A DNA stretch of 64,000 nt from Streptomyces rimosus (GTDB taxonomy: Bacteria; Actinomycetota; Actinomycetes; Streptomycetales; Streptomycetaceae), in contig NZ_CP023688.1 of NCBI RefSeq assembly GCF_008704655.1, positions 186,001 through 250,000 of the forward strand, written 5' to 3'. Of this stretch, positions 34,203 to 42,138 are shown one piece after another. The translations under genes were made by a program, and so were the position numbers. The notes beneath the pieces were generated by a model. It searched no databases. It worked only from the letters and a program-made list of their open reading frames with translations, and was not told where the DNA came from. Within the stretch, counting starts at the first letter, position 1, and each line of letters begins with the position of its first letter.

Positions 34203-34231
34203 CCGCGCGGCGGATACTGCCCGCCGCGCGG
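34203..34231 (-). terminator. Hairpin terminator after the snapalysin gene
   Basis: A perfect 11-bp stem (CCGCGCGGCGG / CCGCCGCGCGG) with a 7-base loop, 38 bp beyond the snapalysin stop codon. Confidence 0.65.
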
Positions 34232-34268
34232 CGGCCGTCGGGGGATCAGGTGATCAGGGGGAAGGTGT

Positions 34269-34934
34269 TCAGGCGGCCGGGGCCGGGCGGGCCGCGATGC
34301 CGTTGCGCCACAGGGCGTCCACCCGGGCGCGCTCCTGCGCGTTCGGGTTGGTGTTCTGGCAGGACGGGCCGGGGCCGCCGCCCGACATCAGCTCGCTGCA
34401 GGGGCCCGAGTAGTGGTCGGGCAGGCCGAGCACGTGGCCCGTCTCGTGGGCCACCACACGGGTGGAGTTGTACTGCTGGTTCTGCCGGTAGTCGAGGAAG
34501 ATGTAGCCCCGCCCGTGACCGTCGGTGCTCGCGTAGGAGCCGCGGGCGTCGTTGCCCTCGCGGTACGTGAAGTCGGCCCGGGAGCCTTCCTGGAGCTTCA
34601 CGTTGTTCACGGAGCTGTTCCAGATCTGCGTGCTGCGCGCTATCTGGCTGCGGAAGGTGGGCGCGCTGGAGGCGTTGTACGTGACGGTGACGGCCAGGAC
34701 GCCGGGGTTGGCGGCGCGCTTGGCGGCGGCCGCCTTCATGACGGCCTGGAAGAACGCCTTGTTGGCCTTGGCTTCCTCGGCCGAGCCGGCGTACTTGGCT
34801 ATGGAGGCCGCGGTGGAGACGCTCGCGCCGGAGGGGGCGGCGGGAGCGGAAGCGGCGGTGGCGGGGACGGTACCGAGGGAGGCGGCCAGGCCGAGGCCGA
34901 GCACGGAGGTGAGAACCGTACGCATGGGTCTCAT
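34269..34934 (-). CDS. snpA: Snapalysin (small secreted neutral metalloprotease, M7)
   Basis: A 221-residue secreted zinc protease of the Streptomyces snapalysin family. It carries a signal peptide ([20 protein letters not shown]), a propeptide and a mature domain. The extended zinc motif is [16 protein letters not shown], giving HExxHxxGxxD. Two cysteines (SGPCSEL and PSCQN) can form the family's disulphide. The ATG at 34934 is preferred; a weak AAGAGG lies upstream, and 34925 is an alternative. In S. lividans the gene is controlled by a divergent LysR-type gene (snpR). None is found here. Confidence 0.93.
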   Translation of the reverse strand: MRPMRTVLTSVLGLGLAASLGTVPATAASAPAAPSGASVSTAASIAKYAGSAEEAKANKAFFQAVMKAAAAKRAANPGVLAVTVTYNASSAPTFRSQIARSTQIWNSSVNNVKLQEGSRADFTYREGNDARGSYASTDGHGRGYIFLDYRQNQQYNSTRVVAHETGHVLGLPDHYSGPCSELMSGGGPGPSCQNTNPNAQERARVDALWRNGIAARPAPAA

Positions 34935-35008
34935 GGGGGAAACCTCTTCATCCGTGGGAGGGATTTGGTACCGGGATTGTGGAGGAATCAAGGTCCCCAT
35001 GGATGACA

Positions 35009-35023
35009 GCTATTGGCGATAGC
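35009..35023. promoter_or_regulatory. Small inverted repeat upstream of snapalysin
   Basis: GCTATTGGCGATAGC has 5-bp arms GCTAT/ATAGC around a 5-bp spacer, 75 bp before the snapalysin start. It resembles a LysR-type box, the kind of protein that controls snpA elsewhere. The rest of 34935-35220 shows no gene. Confidence 0.35.
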
Positions 35024-35220
35024 ACGGTGACATCACCCCACCCGCCCGACCGTTCGGAAGGGCACAACAGCCGTGTCGCGACAGGGTGGTGCGGGCGCGG
35101 AAGGCGCCGTTCACATCTGCGGCATGGGAACGTGGCACCTGCCCGCGTCATCACGTTCCCCGTCAAATGACGTAGGCGGCCTACGATCGATGCGGGCGCG
35201 GGCGCCCGGGCGAAGGGGCG

Positions 35221-36108
35221 TCAGCGGGGCAGCGGCCGGGCGCGGTTGAGGTTGAGCAGCGGCGCGAGCAGATCGCCGTCGCGCTCGCGGCGCGCCGCGA
35301 CCTCGTCGAACAGGAACGTGAGCTGCCCGGGGTCCGTACAGGCTTCGATCTCGTCCCAGGTCACGGGCGCGGAGACGGTGGGCTGCGCGCGGGCGCGCAC
35401 CGTGTAGGGCGCGGCGGTGGTCTTCGACGCCGAGTTCTGCGAGAAGTCGATGAAGACCTTTCCCGGCCGCAGTGCCTTGGTCATCCGGTGCACGACATGA
35501 CCGGGCAGGGTCCGCTCGGCCTCGACGGCGATGTCCTTGGCGTACGCGGTGACGTCCTCCGAGGGCGCCGGTTCGATCGGCACGAGGATGTGCAGGCCCT
35601 TGGAGCCGCTGGTCTTGGCGTAGACGTTCAGGCCGTCGGCCATCAGGCGCTCGCGCAGCCACCGGGCCACCCCGCAGCACTCCACGATCGTGGCCGGCTC
35701 GCCGGGGTCGAGGTCGAACACGAGGCGGTCGGCGACGCGCGGCGTATCGGCGGGCCACTGCGGGGTGTGCAGCTCCACGACCAGGTTCGCGGCCCACATC
35801 AGGGTCGGTACGTCGCGTACCAGCACCTGCCGTCGGTTCTTGGCCGTGCTGCCGGGTACGTCGCAGGTCTTCACCCATGCGGGCGTCCCGGGCGGCACGT
35901 TCTTCGTGAAGAACGTCTCGCCGTCGGGACCGTCGGGATACCGCAGGAAGGACGCGGGCCGGTCGTGGATGTGGGCGAGCAGCGCGCCTGCGGTGGTGGC
36001 GTAGTAGTGCAGCAGCTCGCCCTTGGTGGTGCCGGTCCGCGGATACAGGACCTTGTCCAGGTTGGTGAGCGACAGCCGCCGCCCCTCCACGACGGTGATT
36101 GGCGACAT
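35221..36108 (-). CDS. ligD: LigD-type polymerase domain protein (NHEJ)
   Basis: A 295-residue stand-alone polymerase/primase domain of the bacterial non-homologous end-joining ligase D. Motifs seen are LTNLDKVLYPRTGTTKGELLHYY, RLVFDLDPGEPATI with the metal-binding aspartates, KTSGSKGLHI, and KVFIDFSQNSASKTTAAPY. It adds nucleotides at broken ends held by Ku. It carries no ligase or nuclease domain, a common arrangement in Streptomyces. It is divergent from ku, with only 42 bp between the start codons, so the two likely share a control region. Confidence 0.93.
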   Translation of the reverse strand: MSPITVVEGRRLSLTNLDKVLYPRTGTTKGELLHYYATTAGALLAHIHDRPASFLRYPDGPDGETFFTKNVPPGTPAWVKTCDVPGSTAKNRRQVLVRDVPTLMWAANLVVELHTPQWPADTPRVADRLVFDLDPGEPATIVECCGVARWLRERLMADGLNVYAKTSGSKGLHILVPIEPAPSEDVTAYAKDIAVEAERTLPGHVVHRMTKALRPGKVFIDFSQNSASKTTAAPYTVRARAQPTVSAPVTWDEIEACTDPGQLTFLFDEVAARRERDGDLLAPLLNLNRARPLPR

Positions 36109-36150
36109 ACCATGACAATCCCATACGAATCCCATGCGAGGGGATGAGAC

Positions 36151-37251
36151 ATGCGATCGGTGTGGAACGGGTCGATCTCCTTCGGGCTGGTCAGCATCCC
36201 CGTGAAGACCTACAGCGCGACCGAGCGCACGGCCTCGGTCTCGTTCGTCCGCATCCACGCGAAGGACGGCGGCCGGATCCACTACCGCAAGGTCTGCGAG
36301 CTGGACGGGGAGGAGGTCCCCACCGAGGAGGTCGGCAAGGGTTACCAGGCCGCGGACGACACGATCGTGCCGATCACCGACGAGGACCTGGCCAAGCTGC
36401 CGCTGCCGACGACCAAGACGCTGACCATCCTGGCCTTCGTCGGCGCGGACGAGATCGACCCGCTCCAGCTGGACAAGTCCTACTTCCTGGGGCCCAACGG
36501 TGCCGCCGCCACCAAGCCGTACGCGCTGCTGCGGGACGCCCTGGAGCACCAGGAGAAGGTCGCGATCGGCAAGGTGGCCATGCACGGGCGGGAGACGCTG
36601 GCCATGCTGCGGGCGCACGACGGGGCGATCGCCATGCACACGCTGCTGTGGCCGGACCAGATCCGCTCGGCACATGCCGTCGCGCCCAGCGAGAAGGTGG
36701 AGATCCGGGAGAACGAGCTGACCCTCGCCGAGACCCTGATGGACTCGCTCGGTGAGCTGGACGAGTCGGAGCTGCACGACGACTACCGGGAGGCCGTCGA
36801 GGAGCTGGTCACCGCGAAGCTGGAGGGCGGCGAGCCGGCCGCGCCCAAGGCCGCCCCGCGCGGCGGCAAGGTCATCGACCTCATGGCCGCGCTGGAGAAC
36901 AGTGTGCGGGCGGCGCGGGAGTCGCGCGGGGAGGGCGGCGGGGCCGCCGGGGAGGACGCGGACGAGGCGGACCGGGCCTCGGTCACGCCGATCGGGAGCC
37001 GCAAGACGGCGAAGAAGGCCGCGGCGAAGACCGCGTCCGGCAGCGGCGCCAAGAAGACGGCGGCCCGCAAGACGTCCGGGTCCGCGGCCAAGAAGTCCGC
37101 CTCCGGCAGGTCGGCCGCCTCCGGCGGGAAGAAGAGCGCGGCAGGCGGGAAGAAGGCCGCGGCGAAATCCTCGGCGTCGAAGTCCGCCGCCAAGAAGAGC
37201 ACCGCGAACAAGAGCACCGCGAAGAAGAGCGGCAGGAAGGCGTCGGCCTGA
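36151..37251 (+). CDS. ku: Ku protein with long Lys/Ala-rich tail
   Basis: A 366-residue DNA-end-binding protein of bacterial non-homologous end joining. The Ku core (residues ~1-255) begins MRSVWNGSISFGLVSIPVKTYSAT and contains KSYFLGPN and VELVTAKLEGG-like helices. The last ~90 residues are low-complexity Lys/Ala/Ser repeats (KKAAAKTAS, AAKKSASG, STAKKSG) resembling histone H1 tails, which should bind DNA without sequence preference. Divergent from ligD. The ATG at 36151 fits the conserved family start. Confidence 0.95.
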   Translation: MRSVWNGSISFGLVSIPVKTYSATERTASVSFVRIHAKDGGRIHYRKVCELDGEEVPTEEVGKGYQAADDTIVPITDEDLAKLPLPTTKTLTILAFVGADEIDPLQLDKSYFLGPNGAAATKPYALLRDALEHQEKVAIGKVAMHGRETLAMLRAHDGAIAMHTLLWPDQIRSAHAVAPSEKVEIRENELTLAETLMDSLGELDESELHDDYREAVEELVTAKLEGGEPAAPKAAPRGGKVIDLMAALENSVRAARESRGEGGGAAGEDADEADRASVTPIGSRKTAKKAAAKTASGSGAKKTAARKTSGSAAKKSASGRSAASGGKKSAAGGKKAAAKSSASKSAAKKSTANKSTAKKSGRKASA

Positions 37252-37305
37252 GGGGTGTGAGGCGGGCGGGCCCGGAGCGGGGCCCGGCAGGCTTAGAGTC
37301 GGTGC

Positions 37306-37680
37306 ATGGCTTCAGACGAGGGAACGGTGCGCGTCGACAGCTGGATCTGGTCCGTCCGGCTGACCAAGACGCGTTCGATGGCCGCGACGGCCTGCCGCGG
37401 TGGGCATGTTCGGGTCAATGGTGAACGGGTGAAGGCCGCCCACGGGGTGCGGCCGGGCGACGAGGTGCGGCTGCGGCACGCCGGGCGCGAGCGCATCGTC
37501 GTGGTCTCGCGCCTCGTGAGCAAGCGGGTCGGCGCCGCGGTCGCCGCGGAGTGCTTCGTCGACAACAGTCCCCCGCCGCCGCCCCGCGAGGAGATCGTCG
37601 CGGTCCCCCAGCGCGACCGGGGCACCGGCCGGCCCACCAAGCGCGACCGGCGCGAGATGGAGCAGTTGCGGGGCCGCTGA
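37306..37680 (+). CDS. S4-domain RNA-binding protein (Hsp15-like)
   Basis: A 124-residue protein with an S4 RNA-binding domain at residues ~8-70: VRVDSWIWSVRLTKTRSMAATACRGGHVRVNG. The C-terminal part is basic (RPTKRDRREMEQLRGR). It is similar to Hsp15/HslR, which handles stalled ribosomal subunits. It lies 55 bp after ku. Its stop codon TGA forms one flank of a small inverted-repeat element. Confidence 0.9.
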   Translation: MASDEGTVRVDSWIWSVRLTKTRSMAATACRGGHVRVNGERVKAAHGVRPGDEVRLRHAGRERIVVVSRLVSKRVGAAVAAECFVDNSPPPPPREEIVAVPQRDRGTGRPTKRDRREMEQLRGR

Positions 37681-37829
37681 GGGCCTGTGTCACAGCCCTG
37701 GTCGGATCAGTGCACGCCGTCCGGTGCACTCCGCCGCCCTCCGTCTCGGCGCCATCGGTCCTACGGAAGCCGATCGCAAGGCGCCGGAGCGTCCTCGCTG
37801 GGCCCCCGGCCGGGGTATGACACAGGCCC
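37681..37829. mobile_element. MITE-like element of 149 bp inserted at a stop codon
   Basis: The ends are perfect 12-bp inverted repeats (GGGCCTGTGTCA at the left, TGACACAGGCCC at the right). They are flanked on both sides by TGA, consistent with a 3-bp target duplication of TNA form as seen with some IS5-group elements. The left TGA is the stop codon of the S4-domain gene. Inside there is a smaller inverted repeat (AGTGCAC / GTGCACT) and no coding frame. It is too short for a transposase, so it would be a non-autonomous element or the relic of one. Confidence 0.6.
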
Positions 37830-37888
37830 TGAGAGCCGGGCGCTCCCGTACGGGCGAAAGGTCGCCCCTACGGGAACGCCCGCCCCGC

Positions 37889-38302
37889 TCACAGCTCGCT
37901 CAGGTACACCCAGGCGCCCTCGTCCCGCACGAAGCGGCTGTTCTCCTCCTGTACGCCGGGCTCGCCGCGCAGCGTGTAGTGGGCGCGGAATTCCACGGTG
38001 CCCTCGCTGTGGAACGCGCTCCCGCCCGTTGTGCCGACGATCTCCAGTCGCGTCCACCGCTGCCCCCGTTCGAACTCCACGCCCGCCGGGCGCGTCGCGG
38101 GGTGCCAGGTGCGCAGCAGGTACGGGGCGTCACCGGCCGCGAAGGCGCTGTAGCGCGAGCGCATCAGCCGCTCGGCCGTCGGCGCGGCGGCCTCGCCCCG
38201 GTGGAAGCGGGCGCAGCACTCGGCGTAGGAGGCTTCCAGGCCGCAGGGGCAGGGGGAGGTGGGGTCGATCGCCGGTCGCCGGCGTGCGTGGTTCTTGGAC
38301 AC
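37889..38302 (-). CDS. YchJ family protein (SEC-C-like metal-binding)
   Basis: A 137-residue protein of the YchJ/UPF0225 family. The N-terminal CPCGLEASYAECCARFHRGE is a zinc-binding SEC-C-type motif. The following SRYSAFAAGDAPYLLRTWHP and FRAHYTL segments are an NTF2-like fold typical of the family. Cytosolic, function unknown. No operon partner. Confidence 0.88.
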   Translation of the reverse strand: MSKNHARRRPAIDPTSPCPCGLEASYAECCARFHRGEAAAPTAERLMRSRYSAFAAGDAPYLLRTWHPATRPAGVEFERGQRWTRLEIVGTTGGSAFHSEGTVEFRAHYTLRGEPGVQEENSRFVRDEGAWVYLSEL

Positions 38303-38365
38303 CTCTCGATTGTGACCGCTTCGGATGCCCGGCCGGGCGGCGGGGCCGGGACCGGCCGGTGGCGG

Positions 38366-39340
38366 TCAGCCGGTGGCGCCGCGCAGCCAGCCGTCGACCG
38401 TGGCCGTCACGGCGCGGGCGAAGCGGTCGATGCCCGGCGACCGCACGGGGCACGGGCGGGGCGTGGTGGTCGTCGGCGCCAGGCAGAAGTGCAGGGCGTC
38501 GTCGGTGCGGTGCAGGTCGGTGGTGCCGCCGCCGGGGGCCGGGTGGGTGCAGTACGCGGGGTGGGCGCGTTCGTAGGCGTCGCAGGGCAGTTGGCGGGTC
38601 CAGCGGTAGCGGTCGCCGGCCGGGCCGAGCGTACGGCCCGCGTCCGCGTAGAGGTCACCTGCCGCGGCGGCGCGGTCGGCGTACAGGGCGTTGACGCGGC
38701 GGATGCGGTCCGGGTGGAAGGCGTCGGGCCCCTGGGAGGCCCAGACGATCTTCGGCCGGGCGAGGCCGGCGTCCCGTGCCGCCGCGGTGATCTCCTCGGT
38801 CAGCGCCCGCGCGTCGGCCGCGTACCGCTGGTAGTAGCCCGCTGTGCCGTACGTGGCGCCGGCCATGCACGGCGTGTAGCCCCAGGCGTTCCCCCAGAAC
38901 TGGAGGATCACGACGCGCGGCCGCACCGTGCGCACGAGCGTTGCCGCCTTGTCCCGGGCGGGGACGAGCGACTTGCCGCGCCAGGACGTGAGGTAGTCGC
39001 ACAGCGTCGTGCCGGAGTGCGGGGCGGCGTGCAGCGTGGCGCGCCCGGTCGCGGCGAGCCGTTCGGCCAGGACGTCCTGGCTCTCCATGGCCAGGGAGTC
39101 GCCGAGGTACAGCGCGGGGACGGCCGGGCCGGACGGCGTGCGGCCGGGGGTGGTGGGGTGCGGCAGCGGTACGGGCGTACCGCCGCCGGGCGCCGGTGCG
39201 GTCGCGGCCGGGGGCGGGGCGCTCTCGGGTCCGGTCGGCGCGTCCGTGGGGTCGGAGGCGAAGACGACGCCCCAGCCGAAGGCCCCGACCAGGGCCAGGG
39301 CCACCACGGTGAGCAGCGGTACCAGCCAGCGCTGGGTCAT
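38366..39340 (-). CDS. Membrane-anchored SGNH/GDSL-type hydrolase
   Basis: A 324-residue protein with one N-terminal hydrophobic anchor (LVPLLTVVALALVGAFGWG), a Pro/Thr-rich spacer, and an extracytoplasmic SGNH hydrolase domain. The catalytic Ser lies in LYLGDSLAMES (block I), the Asn probably in LQFWGNAWG, and the Asp-His pair in TDDALHFC near the end. Such domains hydrolyse esters on lipids, glycans or acetylated polymers. Three or more cysteines suggest disulphides outside the cell. The substrate is unknown. Confidence 0.87.
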   Translation of the reverse strand: MTQRWLVPLLTVVALALVGAFGWGVVFASDPTDAPTGPESAPPPAATAPAPGGGTPVPLPHPTTPGRTPSGPAVPALYLGDSLAMESQDVLAERLAATGRATLHAAPHSGTTLCDYLTSWRGKSLVPARDKAATLVRTVRPRVVILQFWGNAWGYTPCMAGATYGTAGYYQRYAADARALTEEITAAARDAGLARPKIVWASQGPDAFHPDRIRRVNALYADRAAAAGDLYADAGRTLGPAGDRYRWTRQLPCDAYERAHPAYCTHPAPGGGTTDLHRTDDALHFCLAPTTTTPRPCPVRSPGIDRFARAVTATVDGWLRGATG

Positions 39341-39455
39341 CGGGCCGCCCCTGGTCGCGTCGCGCGTACGGCCGGTGGCTCATGTCAGGTGCACTTCACA
39401 CCGGCACGGGCAGACCAGGGAAGCACACCGGGAGCCAGGCGGGAAGACCGCCCGG

Positions 39456-40673
39456 CTACTCGGCGAGCGCGGCCGGCAGGGCCCCGTGCCGCCGGTCGGC
39501 CGGTGCCGGGATCCTGCCGCAGAACTCCGCCTCGATCACGTTGACATAGAGGGCGCCGTCCGACAGCCAGTCGCCGTTCATGTTGAACGTGAGCCGGTGG
39601 CCGCCGTCCCGCGTCGTGACCGTGGCGGACATCGAGCCGTTGGTGCGGCCTGTCTTGCCCACCACCGGCACCCCGCAGGACAGGGTGATGGTCTCCACGC
39701 CGAGGCCGAACGCGAATCCGTTGCCCGCCGGCACCGCGTCGAGCAGTTCCCTCATCTGCGCGCGGGGCAGCAACTCGCCGCGCAGCAGCGCACGTTGGAA
39801 GGTGTTGAGGTCCCCGAGGGTGGAGATCATGTCGCCGGACGCGCCCAGCCAGGTCATGTTCTGCTCGGTGGCGTCGTGGACCGGCGCGCCGGGGGCCGGG
39901 TCGTGCAGCCGTGAGTAGGCGACCGGGTGCGGGTCCGGCATGCTCGGGTCGCTGCCGGGGAACGACGTGCCGCGCAGGCGCAGCGGCTCGATGATGCGGC
40001 GCTCGACCTCGTCGGCGTACGGATGCCCGGCCACCGCCTCGATGACCATTCCGGCGAGGACGTAGTTCGTGTTCGAATAGCTGGCCTTCTCCCCCGGCGC
40101 CGCGACCGGCGGATACTTCAGCGCGATGGCGACCAGCTCCTCGGGCGTGTGGTTGTCGTAGCGGTGCTCCGGGAAACCGCTGCCGGAGGAGTTGGTCTGG
40201 AATTCCCGGTCGCCGGTGTGGCTGGGCAGGCCGCTGGTGTGGTTGAGCAGCCGGCGCACGGTGATCGTGCGGCCGTCGTTGCCGTTGCCGCGCACCAGGC
40301 CGGGCAGCCACGTGTCGACCGTGTCGTCGAGGCTCAGCTGCCCCTCGGCCTCCAGTTGGAGGAGGACGGTGGCGATGAACGGCTTGGTGATGCTCGCCGC
40401 CCGGAAACGGTCGTGGACCGAGCGCTTGCGCCCCGTACCGACGTCCGCGACACCCGCGGAGCCGAACCATCTCTCCTTCCCGTCGCGGACCTCGGCGGCG
40501 ACGCCGGGTATGCGGCCCGCTTCCACCAGTTGGCGGAGGGCGGCCCGGGTGGCTTCGTGGCCGGGCGCCTGCGGGGCGGGCGTCGCCGCGTACACGGGTG
40601 TCAGGGTCGTGGTGGCCAGTGCGGCGACGGTGGTGAGGGCGAGCAAGGCGGTGCGTAAGGTCCGCTGCTTCAT
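39456..40673 (-). CDS. Secreted serine hydrolase (class C beta-lactamase/DD-peptidase fold)
   Basis: A 405-residue exported protein with a signal peptide ending at VYAATP. The three active-site motifs of this penicillin-binding fold are present: SITK (SxxK), YSNTNY (YxN) and GKTG (KTG-like). LLNHTSGLPSH is also typical. It may act as a D-alanyl-D-alanine carboxypeptidase, an esterase or a D-amino-peptidase; sequence alone does not decide. It is a single gene. Confidence 0.92.
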   Translation of the reverse strand: MKQRTLRTALLALTTVAALATTTLTPVYAATPAPQAPGHEATRAALRQLVEAGRIPGVAAEVRDGKERWFGSAGVADVGTGRKRSVHDRFRAASITKPFIATVLLQLEAEGQLSLDDTVDTWLPGLVRGNGNDGRTITVRRLLNHTSGLPSHTGDREFQTNSSGSGFPEHRYDNHTPEELVAIALKYPPVAAPGEKASYSNTNYVLAGMVIEAVAGHPYADEVERRIIEPLRLRGTSFPGSDPSMPDPHPVAYSRLHDPAPGAPVHDATEQNMTWLGASGDMISTLGDLNTFQRALLRGELLPRAQMRELLDAVPAGNGFAFGLGVETITLSCGVPVVGKTGRTNGSMSATVTTRDGGHRLTFNMNGDWLSDGALYVNVIEAEFCGRIPAPADRRHGALPAALAE

Positions 40674-40868
40674 GGGCGGTGTCTCCGGCGTCTTGAGGGA
40701 GCCGAGCGCATCCCTGTGGCGGGAATGACGCCGCAGGGCGGGCCGGGGTTGAAGCGCCGGAGGTGCGGCCGCCGTGCGGTGGTGCGGGACCGGCCCCATG
40801 ATGGAAGCAGCGGAGGCACTGCCGGCCCGGTGGTCCCTCCGGACCCGAGCGATCTTTCGGGAGGCGCC

Positions 40869-41069
40869 ATGGACAAGGACAGCACTCCGGATTCCGACGA
40901 GGCCCGCGCCGCGCGGCTGCGCGAGCTCTATACGGGTGGTGAGCGCCCGTTCGATCCGGAGGACCTGGTCATGGCCAGGGGACTGGAGCCGACGCCGGAA
41001 CGGGTCGAGGAGGCCCGCCGGCTCATCGAGGAGAAGGGGGCGGCGGCCATCGAACGGTATCTGCCGTAG
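40869..41069 (+). CDS. Small acidic protein of unknown function
   Basis: A 66-residue acidic helical protein (MDKDSTPDSDEARAARLREL..., EARRLIEEKGAAAIERYLP) with GGGAGG 5 bases before the ATG. Not recognised. It has no membrane segment or signal peptide. It is divergent from the serine hydrolase. Confidence 0.7.
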   Translation: MDKDSTPDSDEARAARLRELYTGGERPFDPEDLVMARGLEPTPERVEEARRLIEEKGAAAIERYLP

Positions 41070-41088
41070 CCCCCGCGGCGGTGGCGGC

Positions 41089-41391
41089 TCAGTCGCGGTG
41101 CGCCAGGGCGGCGATGCGCCTGCGGTAGGCGGCACTGTCCGCCTCGCTGAGCGGCAGCCGGCCGTCGCCCGCGAGGTGCGACGGGAGGTAGGTGGCCTGC
41201 TTGACCGCCTGATGGAGCGGGCCGGGCAGGTTCAGGAGGAACTGGCCCCGCTCGGCGGTCTCGATGACCATCCACGAGTCGGAGCCCCGGTCCTCCGGGG
41301 AGGTCGGCTCGATCGTGCTCACCGCCGTCACGGTGAGGGTGGGCGGCATATCGGTGGCGGTGCCCGTCGTGGTCTCGTGCTGTGTACTCAT
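41089..41391 (-). CDS. Hypothetical protein
   Basis: A 100-residue soluble protein with a Thr-rich N-terminus, a central SWMVIETAERGQFLLNLPGPL and a C-terminal helical LSEADSAAYRRRIAALAHRD. AGGGAGGGG precedes the ATG. Not recognised. It converges on the small acidic gene with 19 bp between stops. Confidence 0.65.
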   Translation of the reverse strand: MSTQHETTTGTATDMPPTLTVTAVSTIEPTSPEDRGSDSWMVIETAERGQFLLNLPGPLHQAVKQATYLPSHLAGDGRLPLSEADSAAYRRRIAALAHRD

Positions 41392-41583
41392 GTCCCCTCC
41401 CTAACAACCGGGGGCGGCCCGGGGCCAGCCGTTGCGCCGAGTCGTGTCTCACAGTGGCCGGGGGAATGCGGGCCGGGACCGCGGAAGGAAAGGTGAGCGA
41501 CGCAGATGGGCCGCAGAAGAGACTTGGCCAAAGTGACCCCTCCGCTCCGCGCCGCGGGGCCCCGATCACCGATCATGGCCGGC

Positions 41584-41775
41584 ATGAGCGAGGAGACCCA
41601 CACCACGGGGCCGGCCCCGGAGGCGGCACGGCGTACACATGACCGGGAGCGACGGCGGGCGCGGCTGGTGCTCGCCGGGCGCGCGGAGAGCGCGGAGGAC
41701 TTGGCGATGCTCATCGATGCCCTGGGGCTCGATCCCGCGGAGGATCAGGAGACGCCGCCCGGCAGGAGCGGCTGA
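41584..41775 (+). CDS. Small hypothetical protein
   Basis: A 63-residue charged helical protein (MSEETHTTGPAPEAARRTHD, then EDLAMLIDALGLDPAEDQET). The start could also be the ATG at 41575. Not recognised. It is followed by a very stable hairpin. Confidence 0.5.
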   Translation: MSEETHTTGPAPEAARRTHDRERRRARLVLAGRAESAEDLAMLIDALGLDPAEDQETPPGRSG

Positions 41776-41841
41776 GCACGTGAGGGAGACGGCCGGGACT
41801 GCCCGGCGGAAACCGCCGGCGTCGCCGTCTCCCCGGAAGCA

Positions 41842-41880
41842 GCCGGGCCCGCCGTCTTCACGCGAAGCGGCGGGCCCGGC
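41842..41880. terminator. Very stable bidirectional terminator before mbtH
   Basis: GCCGGGCCCGCC pairs with GGCGGGCCCGGC. The stem continues inward through CTTC/GAAG with one bulge, giving about 17 pairs around an ACGC loop. It separates the small gene (+) from the mbtH/NRPS operon (-) and is probably the operon's terminator. Confidence 0.8.
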
Positions 41881-41922
41881 CCCTGCCGGGGCCACCCGGG
41901 CCCTGTCCCCGGCGATTTTCCG

Positions 41923-42138
41923 TCAGGTCTCCCCCTCCATGGCCTCCACCAGGGATTTCGGCCGCATGTCCGTCCAGCGTTCCGAGACGTGGTCCAGGCA
42001 CCCCTGGCGTGTGTCCTCGCCGTGGACGACGGCCCAGCCGCCGGGGAGGTCGGCGGCAGCGGGCCACAGGGAGTACTGGTTCTCGTCATTGACGAGGACC
42101 AGGTAGGCGGCGTCCGGGTCTTCGAACGGGTTGGTCAT
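41923..42138 (-). CDS. mbtH: MbtH-like NRPS partner protein
   Basis: A 71-residue MbtH-family protein, which binds and activates adenylation domains. The signature is complete: [40 protein letters not shown] and [14 protein letters not shown]. The start overlaps the stop of the NRPS gene by 4 bp (ATGA), so it is made together with it. As the only MbtH in the window, it may serve both NRPS proteins. Confidence 0.96.
   Translation of the reverse strand: MTNPFEDPDAAYLVLVNDENQYSLWPAAADLPGGWAVVHGEDTRQGCLDHVSERWTDMRPKSLVEAMEGET

Noticed and set aside
38366..39383. A competing frame on the same strand as the SGNH hydrolase (38655-39383)
   Set aside because: No signal peptide or catalytic motifs; the 38366-39340 frame contains the full set.
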